Below are positions 45,801 through 54,930 of a stretch of DNA of 64,000 nucleotides, one piece after another. The translations under genes were made by a program, and so were the position numbers. The stretch comes from Lautropia sp. GTDB lineage: Bacteria > Pseudomonadota > Gammaproteobacteria > Burkholderiales > Burkholderiaceae_E. The DNA is taken from assembly GCA_030530775.1 (NCBI GenBank), contig JAUMUG010000005.1, positions 202,286 through 266,285 of the forward strand. The letters are read 5' to 3'. How positions within the stretch are numbered: the first letter of the stretch is position 1; every line of letters begins with the position of its first letter. The notes below the pieces were generated by a model. The model was not told the origin of the DNA. It saw only the letters and a program-made list of their open reading frames with translations, and searched no databases.

Positions 45801-47102
45801 ATGGAAGCATGGATCCATGGAAGATCGTATGAAAACGGCCGGCCGACCAGACCCCGACAGCCAGCGCTGGCGCCGTGTGTTTCGTTCGTGGCCGATGCCA
45901 TGGAAGAACCCGGAGACGGCGCCTGCATGGCCTGCCGCAGACGCAGAACATCCGTGAGACCTCTGGCAAAACCACAGCGACGGCGGATCGTGCAGATATC
46001 CCTGTTCTCCCTGATGGCGGGCCTGTTCGACCGCATCGTGCATGGTTCACCGCTCAAAGCCGATGAATGCGTGATGGCCATTCCCGGCCTGCTGCGTGTC
46101 GGTGGACTGGAGCCGCTGCGGGCCGACATCGATGTCTGGGTCTACGAGAACGAAAATCGTCCGGGCATGCGCAGCTTGTTTGCCCGTTATCTGGACGTGG
46201 ACCTGAATGCGCTCGATGCGCAGCGGCGCAACACGTTCGATCGGCGGACCCGGCTCTTTCTGAGAGATTCCGAACGACACAAACGACTGTCGGTCATGAT
46301 CGAGGGGTACGGCAGCGTCGCACTGTCCCGAACCGATCCCGCCGGACGCTCCAACACGGCCGTGACCCTGCCCCGTGAGCTCTGGTCTGGCGAGATGACG
46401 CCCCTCCATTATCGGCTGCCCGTCGTCTGCCCGGGAGAAGCGCGCCATGGCCAGCTCTGGCCCATCCTGCCCGAAGGTCTGTCGGTCGTCAGCGATATCG
46501 ACGACACCATCAAGATTTCCGAGGTGCGCGACACCAAGGCACTGTTGCGTAACACCTTTTTGGAGCCCTTCGAACCGGTTCCCGGCATGGCCGCCTGGTA
46601 TCGCCATATCGAACGGCAGATCGATGGCGCGGACCCGGGCGTGGCGGTGTCAGATGGAACGCCCGGCAATGTCCGCTTCCATTACCTGTCATCCAGTCCG
46701 CTGCAACTGTTGCCGGTGCTCGACGTATTTCTGAAAAAGGCGGGTTTTCCGGCCGGTCCGATGGTGCTGCGCGAGTCGACCGCCTGGAAAGATCTGTTGC
46801 CGGGCAAGGGCGATTCCGAAGCACACAAACTCGGGCATCTGCATTCGCTGATGCGGGAATTTCCGCGGCGTCGTTTCGTGCTGATCGGAGATTCGGGCGA
46901 GGCCGATCCGGAAATCTATGCCCGGATCGCCCGCCAGTATCCCGTTCAAGTGGTGGGTATCTTCATTCGCAACGTCAGCGACGAAGCCGCCGATGCACCG
47001 CGCTACCTGCGCCTCTTCGACGACATTCCGCGCCGCAAGTGGCACGTCTTTCAGCACGGCGATGAAGCACGAGCGGCGTTTGATGCCCTGCAGCCGCAGT
47101 GA
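45801..47102 (+). CDS. APP1-type phosphatase (DUF2183)
   Basis: 433 residues as given. The conserved APP1 catalytic domain contains the HAD-like nucleophile motif DIDDTIKISE near residue 233, YLSSSPLQLLPVL near 295 and FVLIGDSGEADPEIYA near 357. Fungal App1 is a phosphatidate phosphatase; bacterial members are uncharacterised. The start is uncertain: in-frame ATGs at 45900 and 45927 would remove an unconserved Arg-rich lead, and no signal peptide is obvious. It follows the feo set by 18 bases in the same direction, possibly by chance. Confidence 0.82.
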   Translation: MEAWIHGRSYENGRPTRPRQPALAPCVSFVADAMEEPGDGACMACRRRRTSVRPLAKPQRRRIVQISLFSLMAGLFDRIVHGSPLKADECVMAIPGLLRVGGLEPLRADIDVWVYENENRPGMRSLFARYLDVDLNALDAQRRNTFDRRTRLFLRDSERHKRLSVMIEGYGSVALSRTDPAGRSNTAVTLPRELWSGEMTPLHYRLPVVCPGEARHGQLWPILPEGLSVVSDIDDTIKISEVRDTKALLRNTFLEPFEPVPGMAAWYRHIERQIDGADPGVAVSDGTPGNVRFHYLSSSPLQLLPVLDVFLKKAGFPAGPMVLRESTAWKDLLPGKGDSEAHKLGHLHSLMREFPRRRFVLIGDSGEADPEIYARIARQYPVQVVGIFIRNVSDEAADAPRYLRLFDDIPRRKWHVFQHGDEARAAFDALQPQ

Positions 47103-47229
47103 CGGGAAGGAGATGCACGGCTCGGCTGGCAGGTCGCATCACATCGTCGCCATGCGCCGCGGCTTCGCCAGGGCAGGAAGCAGGGCAGGGAGCGTGCATC
47201 GTGCCGGTCCAGGCCCCTTCCGAAATGAT

Positions 47230-48447
47230 TCAGAGCGAACCCGTCAGTGAAGCCGCCACCAGCTTCTTGAAGGGCGTCAGCCGCTGACCCAGCCGCAGCG
47301 CGGCATTGCGCATCAGACGTGCTGGCGGCGATTCGGTCGTGTACAACGTGGCGATGCCACGGGTGATCTCGTACAGTGGCCGGGTGGCCAGCATGTGTTT
47401 GCGTTCGTAGCGGGCCAGCAGATCATCGCTGGCGATATCGCGGCCGGCTGCCTGTGCCGTGCGAATCTCGCGCGACAGTGTGTCGATGCTCAGCAGCCCG
47501 AAATTGAAACCATGGGCCGTGACCGGATGCATGCCGACTGCGGCATCACCGATGCACGCAAAGCGCTTCGTCACCAAACGGTGTGGCATCACACCCACCA
47601 GGGGATAAGGGTGGCGCGTGCTGGTCAGTCGCATCCTGCCCAGCCGGCCGTGGAAGCGCCGGGTCATTTCCTCCCCGAAGCCGGCCTCATCCAGCGTCAG
47701 CAACTGCTCGATCTTCTGGTGCGGCAGCGTCAGAACGGTCGAAGCACGATGCTCACCGGTTCCGGGGTCATCGTTCATCGGCAGCAGTGCCAGCGTCTGG
47801 CCGTAGTCGAACCATTCCCAGGCGATGTGCTCGTGCGATACTTCGTGCGTCATCTGGCAGACCAGCATGCTGCGACCGAAATCGTGCAGGCTGGCACCGA
47901 TACCCACCGCGCGGCGGGTCTGCGAAAAACGGCTGTCGGCCGCCACCAGCAGCCGGGCCGAATGCACGCTGCCATCGGCCAGCGTCAGCTGCACGCTGTC
48001 GGCATGGTGGCGCACCTGCGTGACGCCCTGGCCGGCCATCAGCGTGATGCGGCCGCTCTCTTCGGCCTTGGCCATCACCTCGGCATAGGCGGCACGGCGG
48101 ATCAGGTGGTTGGACACCAGCCAGCCCAGTTCGCTGCGCGAAGTCAACCCATGACCGATCACCATCGAAAATGCCGAACCACCGTTCATCACCTTGGCAT
48201 CGCGCAGCGGAGACAGCGCCGCCGGATCGATCCCATCGATGCGGTCCCACAGACCCAGCTCGCGCAGCAGTGCCGCCGAGCGTTGTGTCAGCGCAATTTC
48301 GCGGCCATCGAAGGCCGCCTCCTGCAACGCAGCCTGCGGCTGTTGATCAACCAGTCCGATGGACAACCCGGAGTCTGCAAGCGCACGCGCCAGGCACAGC
48401 CCGGCCGGACCGGCGCCACTGATGAGAAGATCGAATTCCATGGCCAA
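47230..48447 (-). CDS. ubiM: FAD-dependent ubiquinone hydroxylase, UbiM-like
   Basis: 405-residue flavin monooxygenase of the UbiH/UbiF/VisC group. FAD motifs are LLISGAGPAGLCLARALADSG at the start, the DG-type segment LLVAADSRFSQTRR, and FACIGDAAVGMHPVTAHGFNFGL. The last, with PVTAHGFNFGL instead of PIAGQGLNLG, points to UbiM, the broad-specificity hydroxylase described in Neisseria and other proteobacteria. A second in-frame ATG is two codons in. It is divergent from the TDT transporter. Confidence 0.85.
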   Translation of the reverse strand: MAMEFDLLISGAGPAGLCLARALADSGLSIGLVDQQPQAALQEAAFDGREIALTQRSAALLRELGLWDRIDGIDPAALSPLRDAKVMNGGSAFSMVIGHGLTSRSELGWLVSNHLIRRAAYAEVMAKAEESGRITLMAGQGVTQVRHHADSVQLTLADGSVHSARLLVAADSRFSQTRRAVGIGASLHDFGRSMLVCQMTHEVSHEHIAWEWFDYGQTLALLPMNDDPGTGEHRASTVLTLPHQKIEQLLTLDEAGFGEEMTRRFHGRLGRMRLTSTRHPYPLVGVMPHRLVTKRFACIGDAAVGMHPVTAHGFNFGLLSIDTLSREIRTAQAAGRDIASDDLLARYERKHMLATRPLYEITRGIATLYTTESPPARLMRNAALRLGQRLTPFKKLVAASLTGSL

Positions 48448-48681
48448 AAATCGTAGAGGAGCTGACGCCGTTCGGCGTTGACGAACGTCAGTTTAGCCCG
48501 GCTGAGCGCAGCGTGCTCGGGAGGCCGTGCCGGCCGTGTTGCGTCAGCCTGTCGGGATGGACCGGAACGGCTCCCCGCGCAGGGTGTTCGAGGCATTGGG
48601 GACGAATTCGAGACATTGGAGAAGGTATCGGCGCGACATTCGCCGCCTGTCGTTTCATCGTGGCGCACAGGCTTCTACAAT

Positions 48682-48712
48682 CGGTGCGGTGCGGTGCGGT
48701 GCGGTGCGGTGC
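48682..48712 (+). repeat. Pentanucleotide repeat GGTGC, six copies
   Basis: Six perfect tandem 5-base units about 130-160 bases upstream of the TDT transporter ATG. The unit length is not a multiple of three. Confidence 0.9.
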
Positions 48713-48781
48713 TTTGTCGCACATACGGGCATGGCCGCCGGCGCTGGACCGTGCTGGAGTCATGCGGGTCATGCATGTCCT

Positions 48782-48807
48782 GCCCCAACCCCAACCCCAA
48801 CCCCCAA
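48782..48807 (+). repeat. CCCCAA repeat (G-quadruplex capable on minus strand)
   Basis: Four C-tracts in CCCCAACCCCAACCCCAACC form, 35-60 bases before the TDT transporter ATG. The opposite strand has four runs of four Gs separated by TT, a canonical quadruplex pattern. Confidence 0.85.
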
Positions 48808-48840
48808 TCTCCCGAACCCCCTGCGTCTCATGACAAGATC

Positions 48841-49794
48841 ATGAATCCTTCCACCAAGCCCTTTCCGGTTCCGATCAGCTATTTCGGCATGGCGCTGGGC
48901 AGTACTGCATGGGGCCTGTCATGGCGCTTTGGCGCCTCGGCCGGGTTGGCGCCGGTCTGGCTGGGCGAGGTGATGCTCGCCGTGGTGGGCGTGGTCTGGT
49001 TGTCGCTGATGATCGGCTTCGTCATCAAATTGCTCGGTTATCGGCAGGAACTGCTGGCCGATCTGCACGACCCGGTGCGTTGCTGCTTCCTCAGCATGGT
49101 GCCGATCACCACCATTCTGACCGGCATGTCGCTGCTGCCTTATCTGTACGGACTGGGGCTGACCATGATCGTGCTCGGTACGCTCGGGCAGCTGTCGTTT
49201 GCGATGTACCGTTCCGGCGGCCTTTGGCGTGGTGGGCACAGCATGGAGGCCACTACGCCGGTCATCTATCTGCCCACCGTGGGTGCCGGCTTCGTCAGTG
49301 CCATGGCCTGCAAGGCGATCGGCCTGCCCGATTACGGCATGCTCTTCTTCGGCGCGGGCATGCTGTCCTGGTTCGGCCTCGAAGCGGCCATTCTGCTGCG
49401 TCTGCGCATCGAGCAGCCCCTGCCGCCGCCGATGCGCGGTGTGCTCGGCATCACGGTGGCACCGTCTTTCGTGGCCGGCAGTGCTTACCTCGAAATCAAC
49501 GGCGGTCATGTCGATGCCTTCGCACTGATGGTGCTGGGCTATGGGATACTGCACACGCTGTTTTCGATCCGCCTGCTGCCCTGGCTGACCGAAGGGGGCT
49601 TTTCCATGAGCCTGTGGGGCTATTCGTTTGCCATGGCGGCCATGACCGGCTGCGGCCTGCGGCTGGTGGCCCTGCATCCGCCGCTGCAGGGCCTGGGCTG
49701 GGTGCTGGCCGCCTTCGGCAGCGCGGTGATGCTGTTGCTGGTGATGTTCACCGTGCGGCTGGCACTGCAGGGGCGCTTTCTGGTGCGGGGCTGA
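48841..49794 (+). CDS. TDT (TehA/SLAC1) family transporter
   Basis: 317-residue integral membrane protein with ten predicted helices, the TehA/SLAC1 layout. Family pieces are PISYFGMALGSTAWGLSWR at the N-terminus, PVRCCFLSMVPITTILTG, ATTPVIYLPTVGAGFVSAMA and WFGLEAAILLRL. Members are anion channels or tellurite/dicarboxylate transporters; the substrate is not predictable. The start chosen is the ATG at the family N-terminus; a start 22 codons upstream is possible. Confidence 0.87.
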   Translation: MNPSTKPFPVPISYFGMALGSTAWGLSWRFGASAGLAPVWLGEVMLAVVGVVWLSLMIGFVIKLLGYRQELLADLHDPVRCCFLSMVPITTILTGMSLLPYLYGLGLTMIVLGTLGQLSFAMYRSGGLWRGGHSMEATTPVIYLPTVGAGFVSAMACKAIGLPDYGMLFFGAGMLSWFGLEAAILLRLRIEQPLPPPMRGVLGITVAPSFVAGSAYLEINGGHVDAFALMVLGYGILHTLFSIRLLPWLTEGGFSMSLWGYSFAMAAMTGCGLRLVALHPPLQGLGWVLAAFGSAVMLLLVMFTVRLALQGRFLVRG

Positions 49795-49795
49795 A

Positions 49796-49827
49796 ATCAA
49801 GCATGCCGTTTATCAAGCATGCCGTTT
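49796..49827. repeat. Exact 16-bp tandem duplication at convergent gene ends
   Basis: ATCAAGCATGCCGTTT occurs twice back to back. It includes the stop region of the minus-strand MFS gene, whose last residues are NGMLDKRHA, so duplication shifted or extended the C-terminus. Confidence 0.85.
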
Positions 49828-51374
49828 TTCGATCCTTCCACCCGTCCTTCCAGCTGTCCGGTTTCTCGATCCCCCACAAATCCCCCATCCGCCGACTGCC
49901 GATTGGCACGCCGCCACAGCCAGGGCACAAGCGGCACCATCAGCGCATTGAAGGCCATCGCCAGATAGAGCAGATTCTCGTAACCCAACCGTTGTGCCAG
50001 CTGCTGGCCAAGCGCCCCGGCCGCATAGCCGGCGCCCAGATATACACTGTACTGCACGGCAAAATCCGTGGCCGGCGCATGGGCACGGGTACGGCCCATC
50101 ATCAGCGTGCCGCCCAGCACCCCCATCGGCATATACAGCGCCATGAAGCCTCCCACGCCCAGCATCACCCCCATTTGACCGGCGCCATTCAGCAGTGGCG
50201 TGGCCATCAGCACCACCGCCAGCAGCTGCGCTGGCACCATCCAGCGCAGCGTCACGGCGGCCGACCATCTGCGCATGGCGAAACCCAGCAGCACCATGCT
50301 GACCGTACCGATCGACGTGCCATGGATATTGACCACACTGCCGATCCGGCTCATCGACCAGCCGGCATCGACCAGCATCGGTGACAGCACACTGTAAGCC
50401 ATGAACACCCCGGTCTGCAGTGCGATGATCAGCAAAAACCAGGCCCAGCCCGTGTCGGGCTGCTGCCAGAAGCGGCCGATCTCGGCCCAGTATCGACCCA
50501 GCTCCCGATGACCCGCCGGCGTCGGCCGGGCATGGGCCGGTTCACGGTACAGCAGCGCCAGCAGCAGCGTGATCAGGTTCAGTACCGTCAGGTTGATCAA
50601 GGCGATCCGCCAACCCCAGTGCTCATACATCATCAGCAGCACACCGCCGCCGGCCATGAAGCCCAGTGTGCCGCAGGCCATCTGCAATGCATTGCCCAGC
50701 CCGCGCTGGCGTGGTCCCAGCAAGCGGGTCGAAAGACCATCGGCCGCGATGTCCTGGCAGGCCGTGAAAAAAGACATGAAGAAGCAGCCGATGATCAGCC
50801 CGGTCCAGGGCAGCGGCGCATCCGACTGCACCGACAGCTGAGCCATCAGCACCAGCGTCAGAATCAGACATGCCTGCATGATCACCAGCCACATGCCGTA
50901 GTGTCCGTACCGCCCAAAGCCGAAACGGTCCATCAGTGGCGCCCACGAAAACTTCAACGTCGCCACCAACCCCAGCGAATACACCCAGCTCAGCTGATCC
51001 AGCTCCGCGCCATTGGCGCGCAGAATGGTGCTCAGCGACACGAAGAAAAAGCTGAAGGCCACGCATTGGCTCAGATAGGCACTGCCCAGCAAAGCCCATT
51101 CATAGGGCCTGAGCAGTGGCGGCTCCCGGGCGATATCCGTCGACGGGGCGGACATGGTGGAAACTGCCGCACTTGCCGGGGGTTCGGCGTGGCTTCGGGA
51201 GTCTTGCGATGCGACGGCTGGTGCGTCCTTGACTGTGCCAGACGTCGCGTTGGGGACCGGAGCGGTATCGCCGCGCATGTCGTCGCCCCGCATGTCCTTG
51301 CCTCCTGCGCCGGAGGGAACCGCGTCGGTCCCCGCATCCGTACCGACGCTCGATTTTGAATGAGAATCAATCAT
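49797..51374 (-). CDS. MFS permease of the AmpG/siderophore-importer type
   Basis: 525 residues with 12 membrane helices from about residue 95. The AmpG-like core contains SWVYSLGLVATLKFSWAPLMDRFGFGRYGHY and SFFTACQDIAADGLSTRLL, with the conserved KFxWAPxxD and DIAxDG motifs. Similar permeases import muropeptides (AmpG) or siderophores (RhtX/FptX). The first 75-90 residues are polar and low-complexity; an ATG at about 51155 would remove most of them. A Fur-like site overlaps the annotated start, which favours an iron role. Confidence 0.82.
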   Translation of the reverse strand: MIDSHSKSSVGTDAGTDAVPSGAGGKDMRGDDMRGDTAPVPNATSGTVKDAPAVASQDSRSHAEPPASAAVSTMSAPSTDIAREPPLLRPYEWALLGSAYLSQCVAFSFFFVSLSTILRANGAELDQLSWVYSLGLVATLKFSWAPLMDRFGFGRYGHYGMWLVIMQACLILTLVLMAQLSVQSDAPLPWTGLIIGCFFMSFFTACQDIAADGLSTRLLGPRQRGLGNALQMACGTLGFMAGGGVLLMMYEHWGWRIALINLTVLNLITLLLALLYREPAHARPTPAGHRELGRYWAEIGRFWQQPDTGWAWFLLIIALQTGVFMAYSVLSPMLVDAGWSMSRIGSVVNIHGTSIGTVSMVLLGFAMRRWSAAVTLRWMVPAQLLAVVLMATPLLNGAGQMGVMLGVGGFMALYMPMGVLGGTLMMGRTRAHAPATDFAVQYSVYLGAGYAAGALGQQLAQRLGYENLLYLAMAFNALMVPLVPWLWRRANRQSADGGFVGDRETGQLEGRVEGSKNGMLDKRHA

Positions 51375-51375
51375 A
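51357..51375. promoter_or_regulatory. Fur-like box overlapping the MFS start
   Basis: AATGAGAATCAAT matches 11 of 13 bases of the Fur core AATGATAATCATT. It sits on the annotated start codon, so it would lie upstream of the shorter start at 51155. Confidence 0.5.
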
Positions 51376-51488
51376 CGCCGATAGTAGCCGATGACGAAGC
51401 GCTTTGCTCGTTTTTGTTTCGGGTCGGGCTCTTCGGCTCGGGCTTTGCCCCGTGGGCTTCGGCGTACTGTGTCAGAAGCCCATCGTTT

Positions 51489-54197
51489 TTACTGTTTGGC
51501 GTTCTGCATCAAAAACTCCATCACCAGTTTCTTCTCGTCTTCCGACAGGCCGGCACGCGGGAACATGCTGTCGGTGATGCCATGCCACTGCTTCCGGGTG
51601 AACTGAGCGGGGTCACGAGGGCCGTGGCAGACCGTGCAGCGCTGGTAGAACAGCCGTTCACCCGGCGTCATCGAGGCGGTCGCTTTCTCGCGCAGCGCGG
51701 CAGCGCGTTCCAGACCGAATACGGCGGTATCGATCTTCAGACCGGTCTTCTCGATGATGACGGGTGGTTCGAAGGCGCGGCTGCCGCCTTTGTCGGCATC
51801 GGTGCATTTGCGCAGATAGGCCAGGCAAGTATCGGCGGTGGATGCCTGGGTCAGCGCGCTGGTTGCCCGGCTGGAAGTAATGAAATTCACCAGCCCGTTG
51901 TTGCAGCGGCCCTTGCTGTCCAGCTGCGGCCATGCTCCTTCATAGATGCTGACCACGCCAGGCATGATCCTGTCCGTCACCCGGGCGCCGACCACGATGG
52001 CACCGCGCTCGTTGTACAGCTCGACCAGATCGCCATCCTCGATGCCACGCTCCTTGGCATCCTGCGTGTTGATCGTCAGCGGCTCGCGGGTCTGCACCGT
52101 ATAGCTCTTGCGCACCGGCTCGGCATTGGCCATCTGCGAATGCAGCCGGTTGTAGGGGTGCGGGCTGACCACGTGCAGCTGCCCGGGCTTGGCATTGCCC
52201 AGATATTCGGCCGGTTCGAGCCACTTGGGCATCGGCGGACAGTCGGGCAGATTCATCTTCTCGACCGTTTCCGAATACATTTCGATCAGCCCTGTCGGTG
52301 TGTGCAGCGGATGCTTCTCGGGATCGGCGCGGAAATCACCGTGCCGCACCCAACTGTTGGCCGCCGCCGGGGTCGGCAGTGTGACCGAACCGACTTTCCA
52401 GAACTCCTCGAACGGCATCAGTTTGGCTGCAGAACTGGCTTCATAGGCGGCCTGCACGTAATCGATCGGATCCAGCCCCTCGGTGAAGGCCGTTTCCACA
52501 TCGCACAGCTCGGCCAAGCGACGGAATATCTCGAAATCGTCCAGCGCATCGCCCACCGGGGCGATCAGCTGCTTCATCGCATAGATCTTGTTGATGTTGT
52601 AGGTGCCGCCCGAGGAAATATCGTCCCGTTCCACCGTGGTGGTGGCGGCCAGCACGATGTCGGCCCAGCGGGTCGACGCCGTCCACCAGCAATCCTGCAC
52701 GATGACCGTATCCACTTTGTTCAGGGCACGAATCAACTCGTTCAGATCCTGTTGGTGCGACAGGAAATTGTTGCCCGCGTTGTAGATCAGCTTGACGAGC
52801 GGATAGGTGTATTCGCTGCCGTTGTAGGTGAAGGGCTTGCCGGGGTTGTTCAGCATCTCGCTGATGCGTGAGGCCGGGCAAATCTTCTTGACCGGATTGC
52901 GCCCCTGCGACAGGCCGGTGGGCGCGGTGGAACCGGATTGCGCCGTGCCACCACCGCCATAGTGCCACGAGAAACCGACACCCTGGCCGGGCAGGCCGAT
53001 ATTGCCCAGCATGCAGGCGAAGTTGACGATCGCCCAGTAAGGCATCTCACCATGATGGGCACGCTGAATCGCCCACGAGCCGGCAAACTGGGTGCGCTTG
53101 CTGGCAAACAGCTCGGCCAGCTGGCGGATGCGCGCCGCCGGGATGCCGGTGATCCGGGCGGCCCATTCCGGCGTTTTCGGGGGAGTGCCGTCGGCATCCT
53201 TGCCTTCCAGATAGGCGCGGAAGCGGTCGAAGCCGACCGTGTATTTGTCGATGAAGGCCTGGTCGTGCTTGTTCTGGCTGAGCAGGTGATGGCTCATCGC
53301 CAGGAACAGGGCGGTGTCGGTGTTGGGGATGATCTTCACCCATTCGGCACCGAGCTTTTCATCGGTCGTCGTCACTTGCGGGTTGATCGAGATGAACTTG
53401 ACACCGGCTTTCTTGATCGCGTCCCAGTTCGGGAACATATCGTGATCGGCTACCGTGTACTCGACCCGGTTGTTCTTGTCCGGATCGCTGCCGATGAACA
53501 CCACCAGTTCGCTGTGCTTCTCGACCTGCTCCCAGCAGGTCTGCGCCGAATAGACTTCCAGATCGCCGAGCACCAGCGGCATGATGATCTGGCCTGCGCC
53601 GGCCGAGTAATCGCCGGTGGTCATCGATGAGCCGCCGAGCAGATTGAAGAAACGCCCCTGCAGCACATTCGGCCGGAAGATGCCGGCATGCGACCAGCCA
53701 CCGTAGGAACTGCTGAAAACCCCTTCGTTGCCGTGCTTTTCGATCGTATCGAGAATGGCCTTGGCCGTCAGCCCCAACGCGACGTCCCAGCTGACCTGAA
53801 CGAAGGGTTCCTTGCCGCGCAGCTCGGGTTTGGTGTCGCCGGTCTGGTAGCCTTCCAGATAGGATTTGCGCACCATCGGCCCGGCAATCCGGGTCTTGTC
53901 ATAGGTGCGCGCTTTCACCCCTTCCAGCAGCATCGGCGTCGGCATTTTGTCAGTGGGCTGCGCCGTCACGCTGTCCAGCACGCCATTCTTGATCGAAGCC
54001 ATCAGTGGCCCATAGTGCGTGGCGTGGGGCACCGTGCCGGTGAAACCGGCTTGTGCCGGGGCTGCGGCGGCTTCCGCGCCCGACGCGGAAGACTGAGCCA
54101 GCACCTGTCCGATCGGTCCACCGGCCACACTGCCGGCCGCCAAACCGGCCATACCACCTGCACCGCGCTTCAACAACTGCCGACGTGTCGTCTTCAT
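51489..54197 (-). CDS. Tat-exported TMAO/DMSO-type molybdenum reductase fused to cytochrome c
   Basis: 902-residue periplasmic molybdopterin enzyme of the TorA/BisC/DorA group. The start gives a twin-arginine signal (KTTRRQLLKRG) and has AAAGG upstream. GPLMASIKNG opens the mature domain. SSYGGWSHAGIF with the active-site Ser region (NLLGGSSMTTGDYSAGAG) and FIGSDPDKNNRVEY follow, ending with SPHPYNRLHSQ and the cofactor-binding C domain to about residue 800. Beyond it, residues about 840-902 are a single-heme c domain (CTVCHG near 852; Met in DSMFPRAGLS as likely ligand). Such a fused heme could accept electrons directly from periplasmic carriers. No TorC or TorD gene is adjacent. Confidence 0.9.
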   Translation of the reverse strand: MKTTRRQLLKRGAGGMAGLAAGSVAGGPIGQVLAQSSASGAEAAAAPAQAGFTGTVPHATHYGPLMASIKNGVLDSVTAQPTDKMPTPMLLEGVKARTYDKTRIAGPMVRKSYLEGYQTGDTKPELRGKEPFVQVSWDVALGLTAKAILDTIEKHGNEGVFSSSYGGWSHAGIFRPNVLQGRFFNLLGGSSMTTGDYSAGAGQIIMPLVLGDLEVYSAQTCWEQVEKHSELVVFIGSDPDKNNRVEYTVADHDMFPNWDAIKKAGVKFISINPQVTTTDEKLGAEWVKIIPNTDTALFLAMSHHLLSQNKHDQAFIDKYTVGFDRFRAYLEGKDADGTPPKTPEWAARITGIPAARIRQLAELFASKRTQFAGSWAIQRAHHGEMPYWAIVNFACMLGNIGLPGQGVGFSWHYGGGGTAQSGSTAPTGLSQGRNPVKKICPASRISEMLNNPGKPFTYNGSEYTYPLVKLIYNAGNNFLSHQQDLNELIRALNKVDTVIVQDCWWTASTRWADIVLAATTTVERDDISSGGTYNINKIYAMKQLIAPVGDALDDFEIFRRLAELCDVETAFTEGLDPIDYVQAAYEASSAAKLMPFEEFWKVGSVTLPTPAAANSWVRHGDFRADPEKHPLHTPTGLIEMYSETVEKMNLPDCPPMPKWLEPAEYLGNAKPGQLHVVSPHPYNRLHSQMANAEPVRKSYTVQTREPLTINTQDAKERGIEDGDLVELYNERGAIVVGARVTDRIMPGVVSIYEGAWPQLDSKGRCNNGLVNFITSSRATSALTQASTADTCLAYLRKCTDADKGGSRAFEPPVIIEKTGLKIDTAVFGLERAAALREKATASMTPGERLFYQRCTVCHGPRDPAQFTRKQWHGITDSMFPRAGLSEDEKKLVMEFLMQNAKQ

Positions 54198-54317
54198 GCT
54201 CATCCTTTCATGTGTTTCAGAAGAAAGCCGAAAAACGGGTATACCCCGAGAGCGGGCAAAATCTTCCATCATCCTACCGAATCGTCAGGGCATCAATGAA
54301 CTGGAAATCGAGCTTGC

Positions 54318-54331
54318 TTGACGTGTGTCAA
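54318..54331. promoter_or_regulatory. FNR/Crp-family palindrome upstream of the molybdoenzyme
   Basis: TTGACGTGTGTCAA is a perfect inverted repeat of the FNR-superfamily form TTGAC-N4-GTCAA, about 120 bases before the start of the reductase gene. This fits induction under low oxygen; the FNR versus DNR-type regulator is undecided. Confidence 0.6.
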
Positions 54332-54830
54332 GACCCTGAAAATCCGTGGGCTGTTCCAGCTGGAAGCCGATGCCGGCAAACGGTACAGATGCTCGGACGA
54401 TATCGACATGCACATAAAAGGTCGGCGACGCAGCCACCACCGGAGCGCTGATCAAAGAAGTGCCTGCGTGCGACCTCTCTACCTCTGCGCCATCACCGGG
54501 GCGGTCGTGCCGTGCTGTCGAAGGCCATTGGGAATCGCCCGACCCGTGGTCTGCGCGGCCATTCGTTCGTGCCGCCAGCCCGACAGCCCAGCAGTCCGCC
54601 AGCACGCCAGCCCAACAACCCAGTAGCCCGCCAGCCCACCAGCCCAGCAGACGAAACCAGACGAAAAAGGGCAGGGGTGACCAAAAACGTCAGTATCACC
54701 GCGTGTTGCTGACAAACAACGCTCCGGAAATGGCCGCTGGACGGCATCCGGCCGCCGTCGGTGCGTGACAGGCATCACGAGGTCGATCTGGCTCCGCCGT
54801 CGGTCGGCTGCCGTCAACCGCAGTCCGAAG
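54332..54830. other. Region between FNR-like box and pilin promoter
   Basis: About 500 bases without a supported gene; short frames on both strands are repeat-driven. It includes the degenerate repeat entered separately. Confidence 0.45.
54572..54651. repeat. Degenerate 9-10 bp CAGCCC-type tandem repeat
   Basis: About eight imperfect units of the form CCAGCCCRNCAG run over 80 bases in the intergenic region upstream of the pilin gene. Confidence 0.75.
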
Positions 54831-54831
54831 T

Positions 54832-54846
54832 TGGCACGGTCGTCGC
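54832..54846 (+). promoter_or_regulatory. Sigma54-type -24/-12 promoter of the pilin gene
   Basis: TGGCACG-GTCG-TCGC matches the consensus TGGCACG-N4-TTGC with one mismatch, 85 bases before the pilin ATG. Type IV pilin genes in many proteobacteria are sigma54-dependent through PilSR. Confidence 0.65.
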
Positions 54847-54930
54847 TACGAGGAAGGTGTCTCAAATGACCGGGTCAGCCACCACGGCGAAGCCTGAACA
54901 TTCTCACCTCGAGGACAAGGAGTCCTACAA

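Larger units (their letters stand above)
48448..48840. other. Divergent region with two simple repeats
   Basis: About 390 bases between ubiM and the TDT transporter. It holds a pentanucleotide repeat and a C-rich telomere-like repeat (entered separately). The transporter frame is open throughout this region, and an alternative ATG at 48775 would translate the C-rich repeat as Pro-Asn units. Confidence 0.6.

Noticed and set aside
48909..50384. A 491-codon plus-strand frame across the TDT and MFS genes
   Set aside because: It crosses two well-supported genes in other frames and has no domain.
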